64,000 nucleotides of DNA from Blastopirellula sp. J2-11 (GCF_024584705.1 NZ_CP097384.1:2294001-2358000); one strand, 5' to 3'. Counted from the first letter of the stretch, positions 8,278 to 17,433 are shown. Numbers and translations: made by a program. Notes: generated from the sequence alone by a model not told the origin.

Positions 8278-9405
8278 ATGAAAAACCCCATGAAGATGCT
8301 TTTTTCCGCAGGGCGAACCGCCTTGTTTGCGTTCGGTCATCCCTCTGCTGCCCGAGGGATAGCTGTTGCGCTGCTGCTGGCTCTGCTGACCAGCAGCAGC
8401 GCCGCGGCGGAAGACCAAATGCAGACGTCAGAAGCAGAGAACAGCCAACCGATCTCCAGCAGCCCCGTGCATGTCGACTGGATCAGCGACATAACCGTCG
8501 CCCAAGAGCTTGCGAACAAGGAAGGCAAGGATTTGATCTTGTTCTTCACCGGCTCGGACTGGTGCGCCTTTTGTATTCAGATGGAAGAGGAAGTCCTGGC
8601 GAAACCGGAAACCGCCCAACGGCTTTCCCAGCGTTATGTGCCGGTCGTGCTTGATTTTCCCCATGACAGTGAGCTTTCGATTTATCTGACCCAGCAGAAC
8701 CAAAAACTCAAATCGCAATTAAACATCATCGGTTTTCCCACGATTTACTTTGTGGACGCTGACTTGTTGCCGTATGGTCAGATGGCCGGGTACAAGAGTC
8801 CTGCCGAATTTTGGAAATCGTTTGACCAAATCTCCGCTTTGGGCGCCGAATTATCGGCCATTAAAGTGGGAGAATCTGTCGCGGATATCCAAGACGCTCA
8901 GCGCCTTGATCGTCTGTTCGGGAAGGTTCCGCGTGAAATGCTGGAATACGGATGGTTGACGCAAATCCAACGCATGATCGACGAGCCGAGCGAGGCCGAT
9001 TCGCAGATCCGTCAAAGCTGGGCGAAGCGGCTAGCGCAGATCGTGCAGGAAAATACCAAGCGGGATTTCCTTTCTGCAATGTCGCTCGGTTTTCGGCAGC
9101 GTTTGAAAGTGAAGACCTCGTCGGCTGATATGCTCGAATACCTCGACTCATTTGCCGTCAAGGCCGACGGCAACGCCAAACTGCTGGAAGCGGTGAACGC
9201 TTTTAAGGCTCACTATCTCTTTAATATCAAACGTTTCAAGGAAGCCGCGGCGATCGCCGATGAAATGATCGCGGCGGAATCCGCGGATCCCAAAACGGTG
9301 GCCATGATGCAAGCGCTGAAGCAGCAAATCGCCGCTTCGGAAGAATCGCCAGCGGTAGAAGAGAAAGCCGAGATCGCGCCAATTCTATTTCCCCTGCGAG
9401 ATTGA
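8278..9405 (+). CDS. Exported thioredoxin-fold protein
   Basis: About 375 residues with a signal peptide (RGIAVALLLALLTSSSAAAE). A thioredoxin-like domain has the redox motif WCAFC in DLILFFTGSDWCAFCIQMEE and the cis-Pro region GFPTIYFVD. A helical C-terminal part (~residues 200-370) has weak TPR-like character. The likely role is periplasmic thiol-disulfide exchange or reduction. The start at 8278 (or 8290) precedes the signal peptide; the frame upstream to 8095 overlaps the lipoprotein gene and is rejected. The ribosome-binding site is weak. Confidence 0.8.
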   Translation: MKNPMKMLFSAGRTALFAFGHPSAARGIAVALLLALLTSSSAAAEDQMQTSEAENSQPISSSPVHVDWISDITVAQELANKEGKDLILFFTGSDWCAFCIQMEEEVLAKPETAQRLSQRYVPVVLDFPHDSELSIYLTQQNQKLKSQLNIIGFPTIYFVDADLLPYGQMAGYKSPAEFWKSFDQISALGAELSAIKVGESVADIQDAQRLDRLFGKVPREMLEYGWLTQIQRMIDEPSEADSQIRQSWAKRLAQIVQENTKRDFLSAMSLGFRQRLKVKTSSADMLEYLDSFAVKADGNAKLLEAVNAFKAHYLFNIKRFKEAAAIADEMIAAESADPKTVAMMQALKQQIAASEESPAVEEKAEIAPILFPLRD

Positions 9406-9453
9406 CGCGCGTAATGCAGACCAGCGGGTGCTGCGCTGCGTCAAGAATTCACG

Positions 9454-9488
9454 ACCATCTTATCGCAGTTCCCCTGCGGTAAGATGGT
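9454..9488. terminator. Strong 15-bp hairpin between genes
   Basis: ACCATCTTATCGCAG (9454-9468) pairs with CTGCGGTAAGATGGT (9474-9488), with one G-U pair, around a five-base loop. No T-run follows, so it may be a factor-assisted terminator or a transcript-end stabiliser for the thioredoxin-like gene rather than a classical terminator. Confidence 0.5.
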
Positions 9489-9545
9489 GGTTGATCCGTT
9501 TCCTAGGGATCCGCGGAAAGGAACGAAGACACCGGGAAATCAAAA

Positions 9546-9929
9546 ATGCAAATCGACTTGGAAGCGAATAAGCAGAACGCGATCGCCTTCTACCGCACCG
9601 CGTTTGTCGGAGATCCGATGAAGGCGGTCGAGTTATACGTGGGCGCCGAATACATTCAGCACAATCCGCTCGTTGGCGACGGCAAGCAGGCGTTCATCGA
9701 CTATTTCACAGAGATGCAGGTTCAATATCCTGAAAAGAAAATCCAGTTTGTACGCGCCGTCGCCGAAGGAGATCTGGTCGCGTTGCACACGCATCAGACT
9801 TGGCCAGGCGACGAAGAATATGTGACGATGGACTTCTTCCGCTTCGATGGGGACGGGAAAATAGTTGAACACTGGGACTCGATTCAGCAAATCCCAGCGA
9901 TGTCCAAAAACGGAAATTCCATGTATTGA
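9546..9929 (+). CDS. SnoaL-like / NTF2-fold protein
   Basis: 127 residues matching the SnoaL-like polyketide-cyclase/NTF2 cone fold: NAIAFYRTAFVGDP, VGAEYIQHNPLVGDG, VALHTHQTWPGD, and the closing strand DFFRFDGDGKIVEHWDSIQ. Bacterial members are small cytoplasmic enzymes or ligand-binding proteins with poorly known substrates. GGAAAGGAACG upstream serves as a loose ribosome-binding site. It stands alone and convergent with the next gene. Confidence 0.8.
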   Translation: MQIDLEANKQNAIAFYRTAFVGDPMKAVELYVGAEYIQHNPLVGDGKQAFIDYFTEMQVQYPEKKIQFVRAVAEGDLVALHTHQTWPGDEEYVTMDFFRFDGDGKIVEHWDSIQQIPAMSKNGNSMY

Positions 9930-9963
9930 TACTCCGATCTCAAAGCCGAGCGAGACGCATCGG

Positions 9964-11745
9964 CTATTTCTTCAGGTCCAGATTGCAGTCCATCTCCGCC
10001 GGAACCGCTTCACCCACTTCATCGACCGGGTGCGTAAACAAGTAGCGCCAGACGGCTTCATGGACGTAGTTGCCGTCGGCGTCTTTGATCGCCGAGCCGC
10101 CGGGAGTGACGCTGCCGTGGGCGCGTCGTGCGTCGTTTTTCACATCGCCTGCGGTGATCAGGCGCCGTGTTGATTCGTACGGAGCAGGAACCTGGTCAAC
10201 GTCGACGATCGGGCCGAACTTGTTCAGGCCCAGCATTTGCCAGGAGCGGCAGTAGTGGTCGCCGGTCCAGCCGCCGTCTAGGACGTGGCTGAATCCAAAG
10301 TAGCGATTCTCGGGCGTCGCCGACGGCAGGCCTTGCCAAGAATCCAATTGATCACGCGGGCCGCAGAACATGACGACGCGGGCCACCTTTTGATGCTTCG
10401 CGAAGCGGGCCGATGTGGTCGAGCCGTGCGAACTGCCTGCCATGATCACCTTGTCCCACTGTAGATCGGTCTTGTCTTCGTTGAGAAACTGTCCCCAGTT
10501 CCCCGCCGGGTTTTCTTTCGCGAGCCATTTCACCAGTTGTAAGCTGCGCTGGGCCATGCTGTCCGCCTTGGGGATATCGACCAGCGGGCTAGAATCTTCG
10601 CCGGTCGCAGCTTCCAAGCGAATCTTGCCGAGACTAACTCCGTCATCACGATCTTTCGCTTTGAGCGTTCCGAACCAGCGATTCGCGTAGTGCGGCTGAA
10701 TGCCGTGCAGACCGTAGCTCGTGATTCGGTCGAACAGGCCGCCGTTGTACCCCATCAACCAAATGACCAACTTCCCGCGCTGCGCAGCGCGGGTGTCAAC
10801 CATCGCATGCTGCACGTCTTGCGGTTTTCCTTTGTCATCTTGGAAGATAAAGCCAAGTTCGGGATGCGCTTGGGCGTCCGGATTTATTTCGCTGGCCCGC
10901 ACGCTGAGGTGAAATTTTTGCGGTAGGCTGGCTTTCAGAAACGTGGCGACTTGTTCCCCCAAAAACTGATTTCCAGCGCTGGTAAAGTGAACGTCGTTGG
11001 GGTTCTGCAGTTCTTCCAGACGCGGCGTGATCGCGGTGAACAGATCATCGATGGCAACGCCATGTTCTTTCATTACTTTCGCGGCGGTCGCGTTGCGCTC
11101 GACCATCGACTTGGCGGTGAATTTTCCTGGGACGTCGGGGATCGGAGTCGAACTAGCCCAGGCGACCTTCGCGCCGGTTTTCTGCATTCGCTCCACCAGT
11201 TGTTCGAGCCGCGCGGCGTAATCGGTCAGCGGCGTCGCACGATCGTGAATCCCAAAGTTAAAGTGGATCAGATCCCATTTGTCGTCACCGAGCCAAACGT
11301 CGAGCTTCTTCAATCCGGTCGCGGTCGGTCCGCAGTTGGCCGGAGCCCGATGCACGTTGGCGATTCCCGCTAGTTCTTTACGCACCGTCTGCGTATAGGC
11401 CCGCGAGACCGAATCGCCGATCAGCAGCACGCGCGGCAGCGCCGGGTCGTCGGTGACAAAGTCCCATGCATTCGATTTACCGGCCACTTTTTCTCGTTTG
11501 TGGATCGGCAGATAGAAGCCGCCGAGTTCGGCTTGTAGCGTATTCTCCCAGGCCTGTTGGTCTGGCGTCAAAGTAGCGAACCAGGCTTGGTACTTCTTTT
11601 CGAGTTCGGCTGCTTCTTGCAGTTTTTGGGCGGCCGCTTCGTCGGCGTTGGTCGGCTCGGTATTGGAAGGCGTCTGCGTGGTTTGCGCTTGGGCGGTGAC
11701 AGCCAACAGTAGCAGCACGATCAGACAACGCAGGAAGCAATTCAT
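9964..11745 (-). CDS. Exported SGNH hydrolase fused to a second hydrolase-like domain
   Basis: 593 residues with a signal peptide (MNCFLRCLIVLLLLAVTAQA). The first half is an SGNH/GDSL hydrolase: block I LLIGDSVSRAYT with the catalytic Ser, block III HFNFGIHD, and DVHFTSAGNQFL with the catalytic Asp/His pair. The second half (~310 onward; KLVIWLMGYNGG, IMAGSSHGSTTSARFAKH, VMFCGPRDQ) looks like an alpha/beta-hydrolase of the BPSS1187 type with a GSSHG elbow. Two esterase-like domains suggest action on acylated polysaccharide; this is inference. The start at 11745 keeps the signal peptide. Confidence 0.75.
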   Translation of the reverse strand: MNCFLRCLIVLLLLAVTAQAQTTQTPSNTEPTNADEAAAQKLQEAAELEKKYQAWFATLTPDQQAWENTLQAELGGFYLPIHKREKVAGKSNAWDFVTDDPALPRVLLIGDSVSRAYTQTVRKELAGIANVHRAPANCGPTATGLKKLDVWLGDDKWDLIHFNFGIHDRATPLTDYAARLEQLVERMQKTGAKVAWASSTPIPDVPGKFTAKSMVERNATAAKVMKEHGVAIDDLFTAITPRLEELQNPNDVHFTSAGNQFLGEQVATFLKASLPQKFHLSVRASEINPDAQAHPELGFIFQDDKGKPQDVQHAMVDTRAAQRGKLVIWLMGYNGGLFDRITSYGLHGIQPHYANRWFGTLKAKDRDDGVSLGKIRLEAATGEDSSPLVDIPKADSMAQRSLQLVKWLAKENPAGNWGQFLNEDKTDLQWDKVIMAGSSHGSTTSARFAKHQKVARVVMFCGPRDQLDSWQGLPSATPENRYFGFSHVLDGGWTGDHYCRSWQMLGLNKFGPIVDVDQVPAPYESTRRLITAGDVKNDARRAHGSVTPGGSAIKDADGNYVHEAVWRYLFTHPVDEVGEAVPAEMDCNLDLKK

Positions 11746-11974
11746 GATGTGGATTCCGGTGTGGTGAAAGTTACACCATGCAAGCAGAAGTGCATTGGCA
11801 GGGGAATTCATTGTCGCTGGACCTGCGGCACACAGCAACTAGTTGGGATGCAGCCTGAGTAATGCGGAAGAGCGGAAGACTTGTGATGTATTTGCTGGTT
11901 TTGGGGGCGGATTTCTTCCCTCGGTAGGCAAAGAGGATAAAATCTTGGATTGGCTGAAAAAAAACGACGGCAGA

Positions 11975-11982
11975 TTGCATAT
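11975..11982 (+). promoter_or_regulatory. TTGCATAT element overlapping the GntR -10 region
   Basis: TTGCATAT (11975-11982) overlaps a TATAAT-like -10 (11979-11984) only 8 bp before the GntR ATG at 11993. Its complement, ATATGCAA, occurs twice in front of the DapA-like gene. It is a candidate GntR autoregulatory site. The closeness of the -10 to the ATG would make the message nearly leaderless. Confidence 0.4.
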
Positions 11983-11992
11983 AATATCCAAC

Positions 11993-12730
11993 ATGAAAAC
12001 CGTAGATGAAATGCAGGCCGTCCTGCCGACGTCCGTCAGTGATCTTACGAAGCCGCTCCAGCGAGGGGGGCTTCGATCGCAGGTTAGTCAACGATTGGCG
12101 ATCGCCATCTTTGCGCATCACTTTCAACCGGGTGAGAAGCTAACAGTTCAGCCGTTGGCGGAGCAATTCGGCGTGAGTCGAACCCCGGTTCGGGAAGCAT
12201 TGATGGAACTGGAATCTTTGGGAATGGTGGATGTCCTGCCGCACAAAGGGGTTCGAGTCCGCGAGTTTGGTCCCCAAGAGGCGCGTGAGTTGTGCCATGT
12301 CCGAAAAATTTTGGAACGCGAAGCGATCCGTTGTGCTTGTGGGAACATTCCCCGTGAGCAGCTTGAATCGTTGCAACAAGACCTGATGCAAGTGATCGCG
12401 GCGCCCCCGAGCATGGCCTCCAGTAAAGCGACGCGCGAGATCGATGCGCGTCTGCATGCGACGATCGCGTTCTATTGCCAGAATCGACGTTTGAAGGAAG
12501 AGATCACACGCTATTCGACGATTTACAAAGCATTGAGCGACGCCTATTACATCGTGCTCCAAACCTCCGAGCGTTACGTCAGAACGGAAGAAAACCTGGA
12601 GCATCTGGCGATCGTCAACGCGCTGCTATCCGAGGATCCCGAAGCTTCGCAGCAGGCGCTAGGGATTCATCTGGATACCTGGTTGGATGACTATATTGCC
12701 GAGCGATTTACGGAAACCAACGTAGGCTAG
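11993..12730 (+). CDS. GntR-family transcriptional regulator (FadR/FCD subfamily)
   Basis: About 245 residues. The winged-helix domain is near residues 30-95, with LTVQPLAEQFGVSRTPVREALMELESLGMVDVLPHKGVRVREF. An all-helical FCD ligand domain follows, with metal-site-type residues in EIDARLHATIAF and the terminal NLEHLAIVNALL..ALGIHLDTWL. FCD regulators usually answer to sugar acids or other carboxylates. The start at 11993 is chosen because upstream codons lack family character; 12011 is an alternative. It probably controls the DapA-like and Gfo/Idh/MocA genes downstream, based on the shared ATATGCAA motif. Confidence 0.88.
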   Translation: MKTVDEMQAVLPTSVSDLTKPLQRGGLRSQVSQRLAIAIFAHHFQPGEKLTVQPLAEQFGVSRTPVREALMELESLGMVDVLPHKGVRVREFGPQEARELCHVRKILEREAIRCACGNIPREQLESLQQDLMQVIAAPPSMASSKATREIDARLHATIAFYCQNRRLKEEITRYSTIYKALSDAYYIVLQTSERYVRTEENLEHLAIVNALLSEDPEASQQALGIHLDTWLDDYIAERFTETNVG

Positions 12731-13188
12731 AGCGGTTTCCTGCTAGCTGACCCATTTTGATTTTCCAGCGATTGAAAGTGAAGAGGGTGCTGCGCGGCAC
12801 GCATCGACATCAGCCGTGCGGCTGATTTTGGGGGAGAAGCTAGACGACAGGGGACTCTTTGTTCAGCTTGCTGAAAAGCGCTCGAAGCTTGTCTTGGGCG
12901 ATTTTTCTCTGTTAATGCGGGCTTAACGGGTAGTATCTGGCTGGTAATTCACAAGCGGCCAACTAGAGTTCAACTCTTACCAACCGGCGAGTCAGGTTCC
13001 TCGCTGCGGAGCAAATCTGGTGGAATCTTTCCGCTGGACCTATTTGCTAGCTGGTTCCAACGCGCGTTGGGATGTGACAAGAACCATAGACTAGGCATGG
13101 ATTGTCTCCCCTAGAGAGGGTGAATGGCTGATTTTCAGCAATTTTCCCAAGCTTGGACTTGTTCATCGGGTTTGCCAGGCTTACTGTA
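12731..13188. other. Intergenic stretch, no gene seen
   Basis: No credible reading frame. The only dyad noted is TTCAGC-TT-GCTGAA (12862-12875). Base composition is less G+C-rich than in the flanking genes. The 3' end leads into the GntR-type motifs in front of the DapA-like gene. Confidence 0.5.
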
Positions 13189-13203
13189 ATATGCAATATG
13201 CAA
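13189..13203. promoter_or_regulatory. Tandem ATATGCAA motif upstream of the DapA-like gene
   Basis: ATATGCAA occurs at 13189-13196 and 13196-13203, sharing one A. The same octamer lies on the opposite strand at the GntR promoter. The 7-bp period and the position ~29 bp before the start codon suit an operator. Confidence 0.45.
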
Positions 13204-13231
13204 AATAATGTTCGATCGATTGAGGAGCCCC

Positions 13232-14338
13232 ATGGCGAGTAAGAAATCCATCACCCGTAGAGCCGTATTGAAAGCCGCCGCGGCTGGCGTGTCGGGCGTC
13301 GTTGCCGGATCGGTCCTGTCAGGGGACGTCCATGGGGCAGATGCGAATTCGAGTGCAACTGCCGCAGATCCCAAGATCCGTGGCCCGTTTCCGATTTTGT
13401 CGACACCATTCACCGAAGATGGGCAGGTCGATTACGACGTCTTAGCGAAAGAAGCCAAGTTCGTCGCTTGGGCGGGGACGCCCGGCATGATTTGGCCCCA
13501 GTCTGGCGACAGCATCGATCTATTGACCACCGACGAAAAACGAAAAGGGATGGAGGTCCTCGCCGAGGCGACACGCGGGCTATCGACGGCCCTTTGTCTA
13601 GGCGTTCAGGGGAACGATACGGAAGAGATGCTGGAGTTTGCCGAGCATGCCGAAAAATTGGCGCCGGCGGCGATTATCTCGCGTCCGCCTGACTCGGGGA
13701 AGACGGAAGAAGATCTTCGCCAATATTGGCGCGCTTTGGCCGCGGTAGCGACTCGTCCGGTGATCCTGCAAACGACCGGCGGCGTCGCTTACAAAGGGCC
13801 GCTCCCTTCGCCGAAGCTGATGATCGAATTGGCGGAAGAGTTCCCGCACTTTGGATACATAAAAGAGGAAGCCGGCGACGTGCTAGGCCGGATGAAAACT
13901 TCGCTTGCAGCGCGGCCGCCGGTACGCCGCGTCTTCAGTGCACGCGGAGGAACGCATTGGGTCGAAGAATCACGACTCGGCTCCGAAGGGGTGATCACCG
14001 AACGTGCGGCGTATGCCGACGTGCTAACCCGCATCTGGGAATTACAGCAAAGCGGCGAAGATCCAGAAACGCTGAAAGACGTCTTCGGCAAGTTCCTGGC
14101 CATGGTCAAAGTGAAACCGGGCGGCCTGCGCGACGCCAACTTGTACATTTGGAAAAAACGGGGCGTCTTCAAGAACTTGGTTTCTCGCAATTATGGACCC
14201 GGCCGCTCCACTCCCACTTCGCCGATTGTTTCTGAATTCAAAATGAATGAAGAGAAGATTGCCGAAGTCGAGAAACGATTTGAGGCGCTGAACCCGTACC
14301 TGATTGAGGTAACGCCTGATTTATCTAAGCCGTCTTAG
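13232..14338 (+). CDS. Tat-exported dihydrodipicolinate synthase-family lyase
   Basis: About 368 residues. A twin-arginine signal SITRRAVLKAAAAGVSGVVAG precedes a DapA/NanA-type TIM barrel. GPFPILSTPFTEDGQVDYD opens the barrel, MIWPQSGDSIDLLTTDEK follows, and YIKEEAGDVLG carries the expected Schiff-base lysine. Family members make or split C-C bonds next to pyruvate (KDG, sialic acid, dihydrodipicolinate). Secretion argues against lysine synthesis and for sugar-acid breakdown. The start behind GAGGAG at 13221 is preferred over 13208. A GntR regulator lies upstream and an oxidoreductase gene 84 bp downstream. Confidence 0.85.
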   Translation: MASKKSITRRAVLKAAAAGVSGVVAGSVLSGDVHGADANSSATAADPKIRGPFPILSTPFTEDGQVDYDVLAKEAKFVAWAGTPGMIWPQSGDSIDLLTTDEKRKGMEVLAEATRGLSTALCLGVQGNDTEEMLEFAEHAEKLAPAAIISRPPDSGKTEEDLRQYWRALAAVATRPVILQTTGGVAYKGPLPSPKLMIELAEEFPHFGYIKEEAGDVLGRMKTSLAARPPVRRVFSARGGTHWVEESRLGSEGVITERAAYADVLTRIWELQQSGEDPETLKDVFGKFLAMVKVKPGGLRDANLYIWKKRGVFKNLVSRNYGPGRSTPTSPIVSEFKMNEEKIAEVEKRFEALNPYLIEVTPDLSKPS

Positions 14339-14422
14339 AGCCCTCGGGAGAGATCGGCTTTACTAGCGAACTCCACGTATTTTCCGTGGGAAACAAGAAG
14401 CGACCGCAATAGAAAATTCACC

Positions 14423-15868
14423 ATGTATCGACCTAATCGCCGAAAAGCACTGCAGCACATCGCGGCCAGCACCATCGCCGCTTCGTTCACGATCTCCGGC
14501 ACGAAGTCGTCGGGCCAAGTCATTGGCGCTAACGAGCGCGTGCGCGTCGCGATCGCCGGCATCAACGGCCGTGGGCAGGTCCACATGGGTGTCTTTGGCG
14601 GAATGAAGAATGTGGAGATCGCCTATCTGGTCGATCCCGATAGCCGGCTCTTCAAGCCGCGAAGCGCCACAGTCGAGCAACAGACGGGAAAAAAGCCGAC
14701 ATGCGTACAAGATGTCCGCAAAGCGTTGGAAGACCCGTCGTTAGACGTCGTCTCAATTGTCACCCCCAATCATTGGCACGCTTTGATGACGATCTGGGCT
14801 TGCCAGGCAGGCAAAGACGTCTATGTCGAAAAGCCCTGCAGTCACAATGTGGTCGAAGGCCGGCGGATGGTCGAAGCGGCTCAGAAATATGACCGCATCG
14901 TCCAGCATGGCACGCAGTGGCGCTCCGATCCCAAGTGGCGCGCCTACACGGCCGACATTCGCGGCGGCAAGTATGGCAAACTGCAGACCGCCAATATTGA
15001 AATTTTCCGGCCTCGCAAGAGTATCGGGACCACGACTCCGGTGAAACCGCCGCGCGAACTCGACTACGATCTTTGGGTAGGACCAGCTCCGTTGCATCCG
15101 TACCGGACGAATCTCGTTCACTATCAATGGCACTGGATCTGGGACTACGGCAACGGCGAAGTCGGCAATCTCGGTTCGCACGAATTTGAGATGGCCCGCT
15201 GGGCGATGCCGGAAGACGCGACGCCGCAAAGCGTCGTCAGTATGGGCGGTCGCTACGGTTATAAAGACCAAGGCCAAACCCCCAACACGCAATTGACGGC
15301 CTACGATTTCGGCGAAACAAAATTGATTTGCCAACAACGGGGTCTCGACTACGACAGTCCGATCAGGATGGCGATCGAATTCTATACCGACCAAGGCGTG
15401 ATTCGCGGCGGCAAGTTCTTTCCCCAGGGGAAGCAAGCCGGCGAAGTGATTGCCGATGCGCCTGCGGATGGGTTGCCCGAGAATTACGCTCGCGCGCATT
15501 TTCAGAATTTCATTGATTGTGTGCGCAGCCGAAAAAGTGAGAACCTCAACAGCGACGTCTTGGATGGTCACCAGACGGCGGTGTTGGCGCACTTGGGCAA
15601 CATCTCGTATCGCCTGGGCGAAGAGGTTCCCTTCGGCAAGCAACCTACCGAATTGATTGACAATCCGTTGGCCGACGAATCTTTTGACAGCATGAAGCGG
15701 CACTTGGTCAACGTCGCCGGAGTCGATTTGTCGAGCGCCTCCTATCGACTTGGTCCTACGCTTCACTTTGACGGACAGGCCGAAGAGTTTGTGGGGAGCC
15801 CCGCGGCGAATCAACTGTTGAGTGGAACCTATCGAGCCGGTTTCAAATTGCCTTCAACCGCCAGCTGA
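14423..15868 (+). CDS. Tat-exported Gfo/Idh/MocA family oxidoreductase
   Basis: 481 residues. A twin-arginine-type signal (NRRKALQHIAASTIAASFTIS) precedes an NAD(P)-binding Rossmann domain (VRVAIAGINGRGQVHMGVF). The family hallmark EKP occurs as DVYVEKPCSHNVVEGRRM, and a C-terminal domain follows (WHWIWDYGNGEVGNLGSHEFEMARWAM) of the kind common in planctomycete secreted members. Such proteins oxidise or epimerise sugars with tightly bound cofactor. It is probably co-transcribed with the DapA-like gene upstream. Confidence 0.9.
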   Translation: MYRPNRRKALQHIAASTIAASFTISGTKSSGQVIGANERVRVAIAGINGRGQVHMGVFGGMKNVEIAYLVDPDSRLFKPRSATVEQQTGKKPTCVQDVRKALEDPSLDVVSIVTPNHWHALMTIWACQAGKDVYVEKPCSHNVVEGRRMVEAAQKYDRIVQHGTQWRSDPKWRAYTADIRGGKYGKLQTANIEIFRPRKSIGTTTPVKPPRELDYDLWVGPAPLHPYRTNLVHYQWHWIWDYGNGEVGNLGSHEFEMARWAMPEDATPQSVVSMGGRYGYKDQGQTPNTQLTAYDFGETKLICQQRGLDYDSPIRMAIEFYTDQGVIRGGKFFPQGKQAGEVIADAPADGLPENYARAHFQNFIDCVRSRKSENLNSDVLDGHQTAVLAHLGNISYRLGEEVPFGKQPTELIDNPLADESFDSMKRHLVNVAGVDLSSASYRLGPTLHFDGQAEEFVGSPAANQLLSGTYRAGFKLPSTAS

Positions 15869-15983
15869 CGCCTGATTGCGTTGCCGGCGGAATCCATATC
15901 CATTTTTTGCACGATAAATACACGTTTTATGTATTTCTTTTCCATCTTCATTTCATCTTTCTAATCTAAATACGGAGACCGTG

Positions 15984-16919
15984 ATGCTCAAAGACCCATT
16001 ACGACATAGACATGGCTTTACGCTGGTCGAGCTACTGGTGGTGATCGCTATTATCGGCGTGTTGATTGCGCTCCTCTTGCCGGCGGTTCAGCAAGCCCGA
16101 GAGGCGGCGCGTCGGATGCAATGTACGAATCAGCTCAAGCAGACCACGCTCGCACTGCACAACTACGCAGATACCCACCGAAAATTTCCGTCCGCGGCCT
16201 ACGGCGCGGCGACTAGCACAGGCATCAGTCTGTGGACGCGACTTGCCCCGTTTTTGGAGCAGACCGCCTTTTACGACGCGTATCGTCAGAATGAAAACTG
16301 GAATTCGACAGACAATTTAGCGCTGCTGTTGCAGGCGCCGATGGAGGGCATTCGCTGTCCTAGCGGTTCGGTCGCCACGTACTCAGGTGCCGTCGCGAGT
16401 CGAAAGCCCTATTACACGCCGCATTACTACGGAATTCTCGGCCCCATCGGCGAGAATTTGGCGAATCCAGGGGTCGATTATAAGTATCGCGATGAGGTCC
16501 CAGGCGAAATCGCCACGCAAGGGCTGTTCACGCTCGCGATGAATGATGCGAACAATCCCATTGGATTTTCTGGAATTACCGATGGAACTTCCAGCACGCT
16601 CGCCTTTGGCGAGATCTGCTGGAACGACTATACGGCGTATCGTGAATACACGCTGGGGATGGTCGACTACGGCGGCACGACCGGCATGGGGGCGTTTACC
16701 TACAAGAGCGTCAAGTGGCCGATCAACATCGGTTTTCAAAGCACCAGCGACGTCTATTCAGGATTCAACAACGTCGGTGCATTTGGGAGCCATCATCCTG
16801 GCGGCGCTAATTTTGCCGTTGCGGATGGAAGCGTTCGGTTTTTGCCCGAGACAATAGATATGAGTATTTACTTAGGTCTAGCGAGCCGCAATGGCCAAGA
16901 AGTGGTCGCACTTCCTTAG
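15984..16919 (+). CDS. DUF1559 prepilin-like protein (copy 2)
   Basis: 311 residues. Prepilin-like N-terminus [19 protein letters not shown], then [34 protein letters not shown] and the C-terminal [20 protein letters not shown]. The start ATG 15984 (GTG 15981 adjoins it) lies behind GGAGACC. The preceding 110 bp are AT-rich and probably hold the promoter (TTGCAC..TAAATA region near 15917-15930). Same architecture as copy 1; function unknown. Confidence 0.95.
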   Translation: MLKDPLRHRHGFTLVELLVVIAIIGVLIALLLPAVQQAREAARRMQCTNQLKQTTLALHNYADTHRKFPSAAYGAATSTGISLWTRLAPFLEQTAFYDAYRQNENWNSTDNLALLLQAPMEGIRCPSGSVATYSGAVASRKPYYTPHYYGILGPIGENLANPGVDYKYRDEVPGEIATQGLFTLAMNDANNPIGFSGITDGTSSTLAFGEICWNDYTAYREYTLGMVDYGGTTGMGAFTYKSVKWPINIGFQSTSDVYSGFNNVGAFGSHHPGGANFAVADGSVRFLPETIDMSIYLGLASRNGQEVVALP

Positions 16920-16938
16920 TTTGCCGCAATGTTCTGCG

Positions 16939-16965
16939 AAACATGCCGGGCGTACCTGCATGTTT
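16939..16965. other. Hairpin between DUF1559 copy 2 and its lipoprotein
   Basis: AAACATGC (16939-16946) and GCATGTTT (16958-16965) form a perfect 8-bp stem around an 11-base loop, about 20 bp after the DUF1559 stop. With no T-run it may adjust the transcript ratio rather than terminate. Confidence 0.4.
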
Positions 16966-17001
16966 ACTTACGTGAAAGCAAACTAGTATTGAGGCGCCAC
17001 G

Positions 17002-17433
17002 ATGTCGATATTTCAGGATTCCCCTTCTCTTCTGAGAGGAGCATTCGTTTGTGCTGTTTTGACGACGGCGGTCATGGGATTGGGGTGCGGTCGAGAGGCC
17101 TCTTCGCTGAATCGCGTTACTGGTCGAGTTACCTTTAAGGGGGATCCGGTGCCGGTTGGAGTGATCCAATTTACGCCGGATACTTCCGCCGGAAATTCAG
17201 GAGCGGCCGGTTTTGCGGAGATACGTGACGGCGTGTATGACACGACTGCCAGCGGGCGTGGAGTAATAGCGGGGGCGATGATCGTCACGATCGACGCCTA
17301 TTCCATGAAGAACGTAAACCCTGACTTCTTGCCGAATGGCGAACCGCTGATCGTCGGATACAAGGAAAGGGTAAATGTCGGGACGGATTTAGAAACGGAG
17401 CTAAATTTTGTAATCGATCCGAAGAGGCGCTAG
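17002..17433 (+). CDS. Small lipoprotein-like protein paired with DUF1559 copy 2
   Basis: 143 residues. An N-terminal hydrophobic segment ends in VMGLGCGRE, a lipobox-like site although the -3 residue is not ideal. A beta-rich domain RVTGRVTFKGDPVPVGVIQFTPDT of the carboxypeptidase-regulatory-like type follows, with later strands MIVTIDAY and LNFVIDP. Such proteins nearly always accompany DUF1559 genes in planctomycetes. Role unknown. Confidence 0.8.
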   Translation: MSIFQDSPSLLRGAFVCAVLTTAVMGLGCGREASSLNRVTGRVTFKGDPVPVGVIQFTPDTSAGNSGAAGFAEIRDGVYDTTASGRGVIAGAMIVTIDAYSMKNVNPDFLPNGEPLIVGYKERVNVGTDLETELNFVIDPKRR

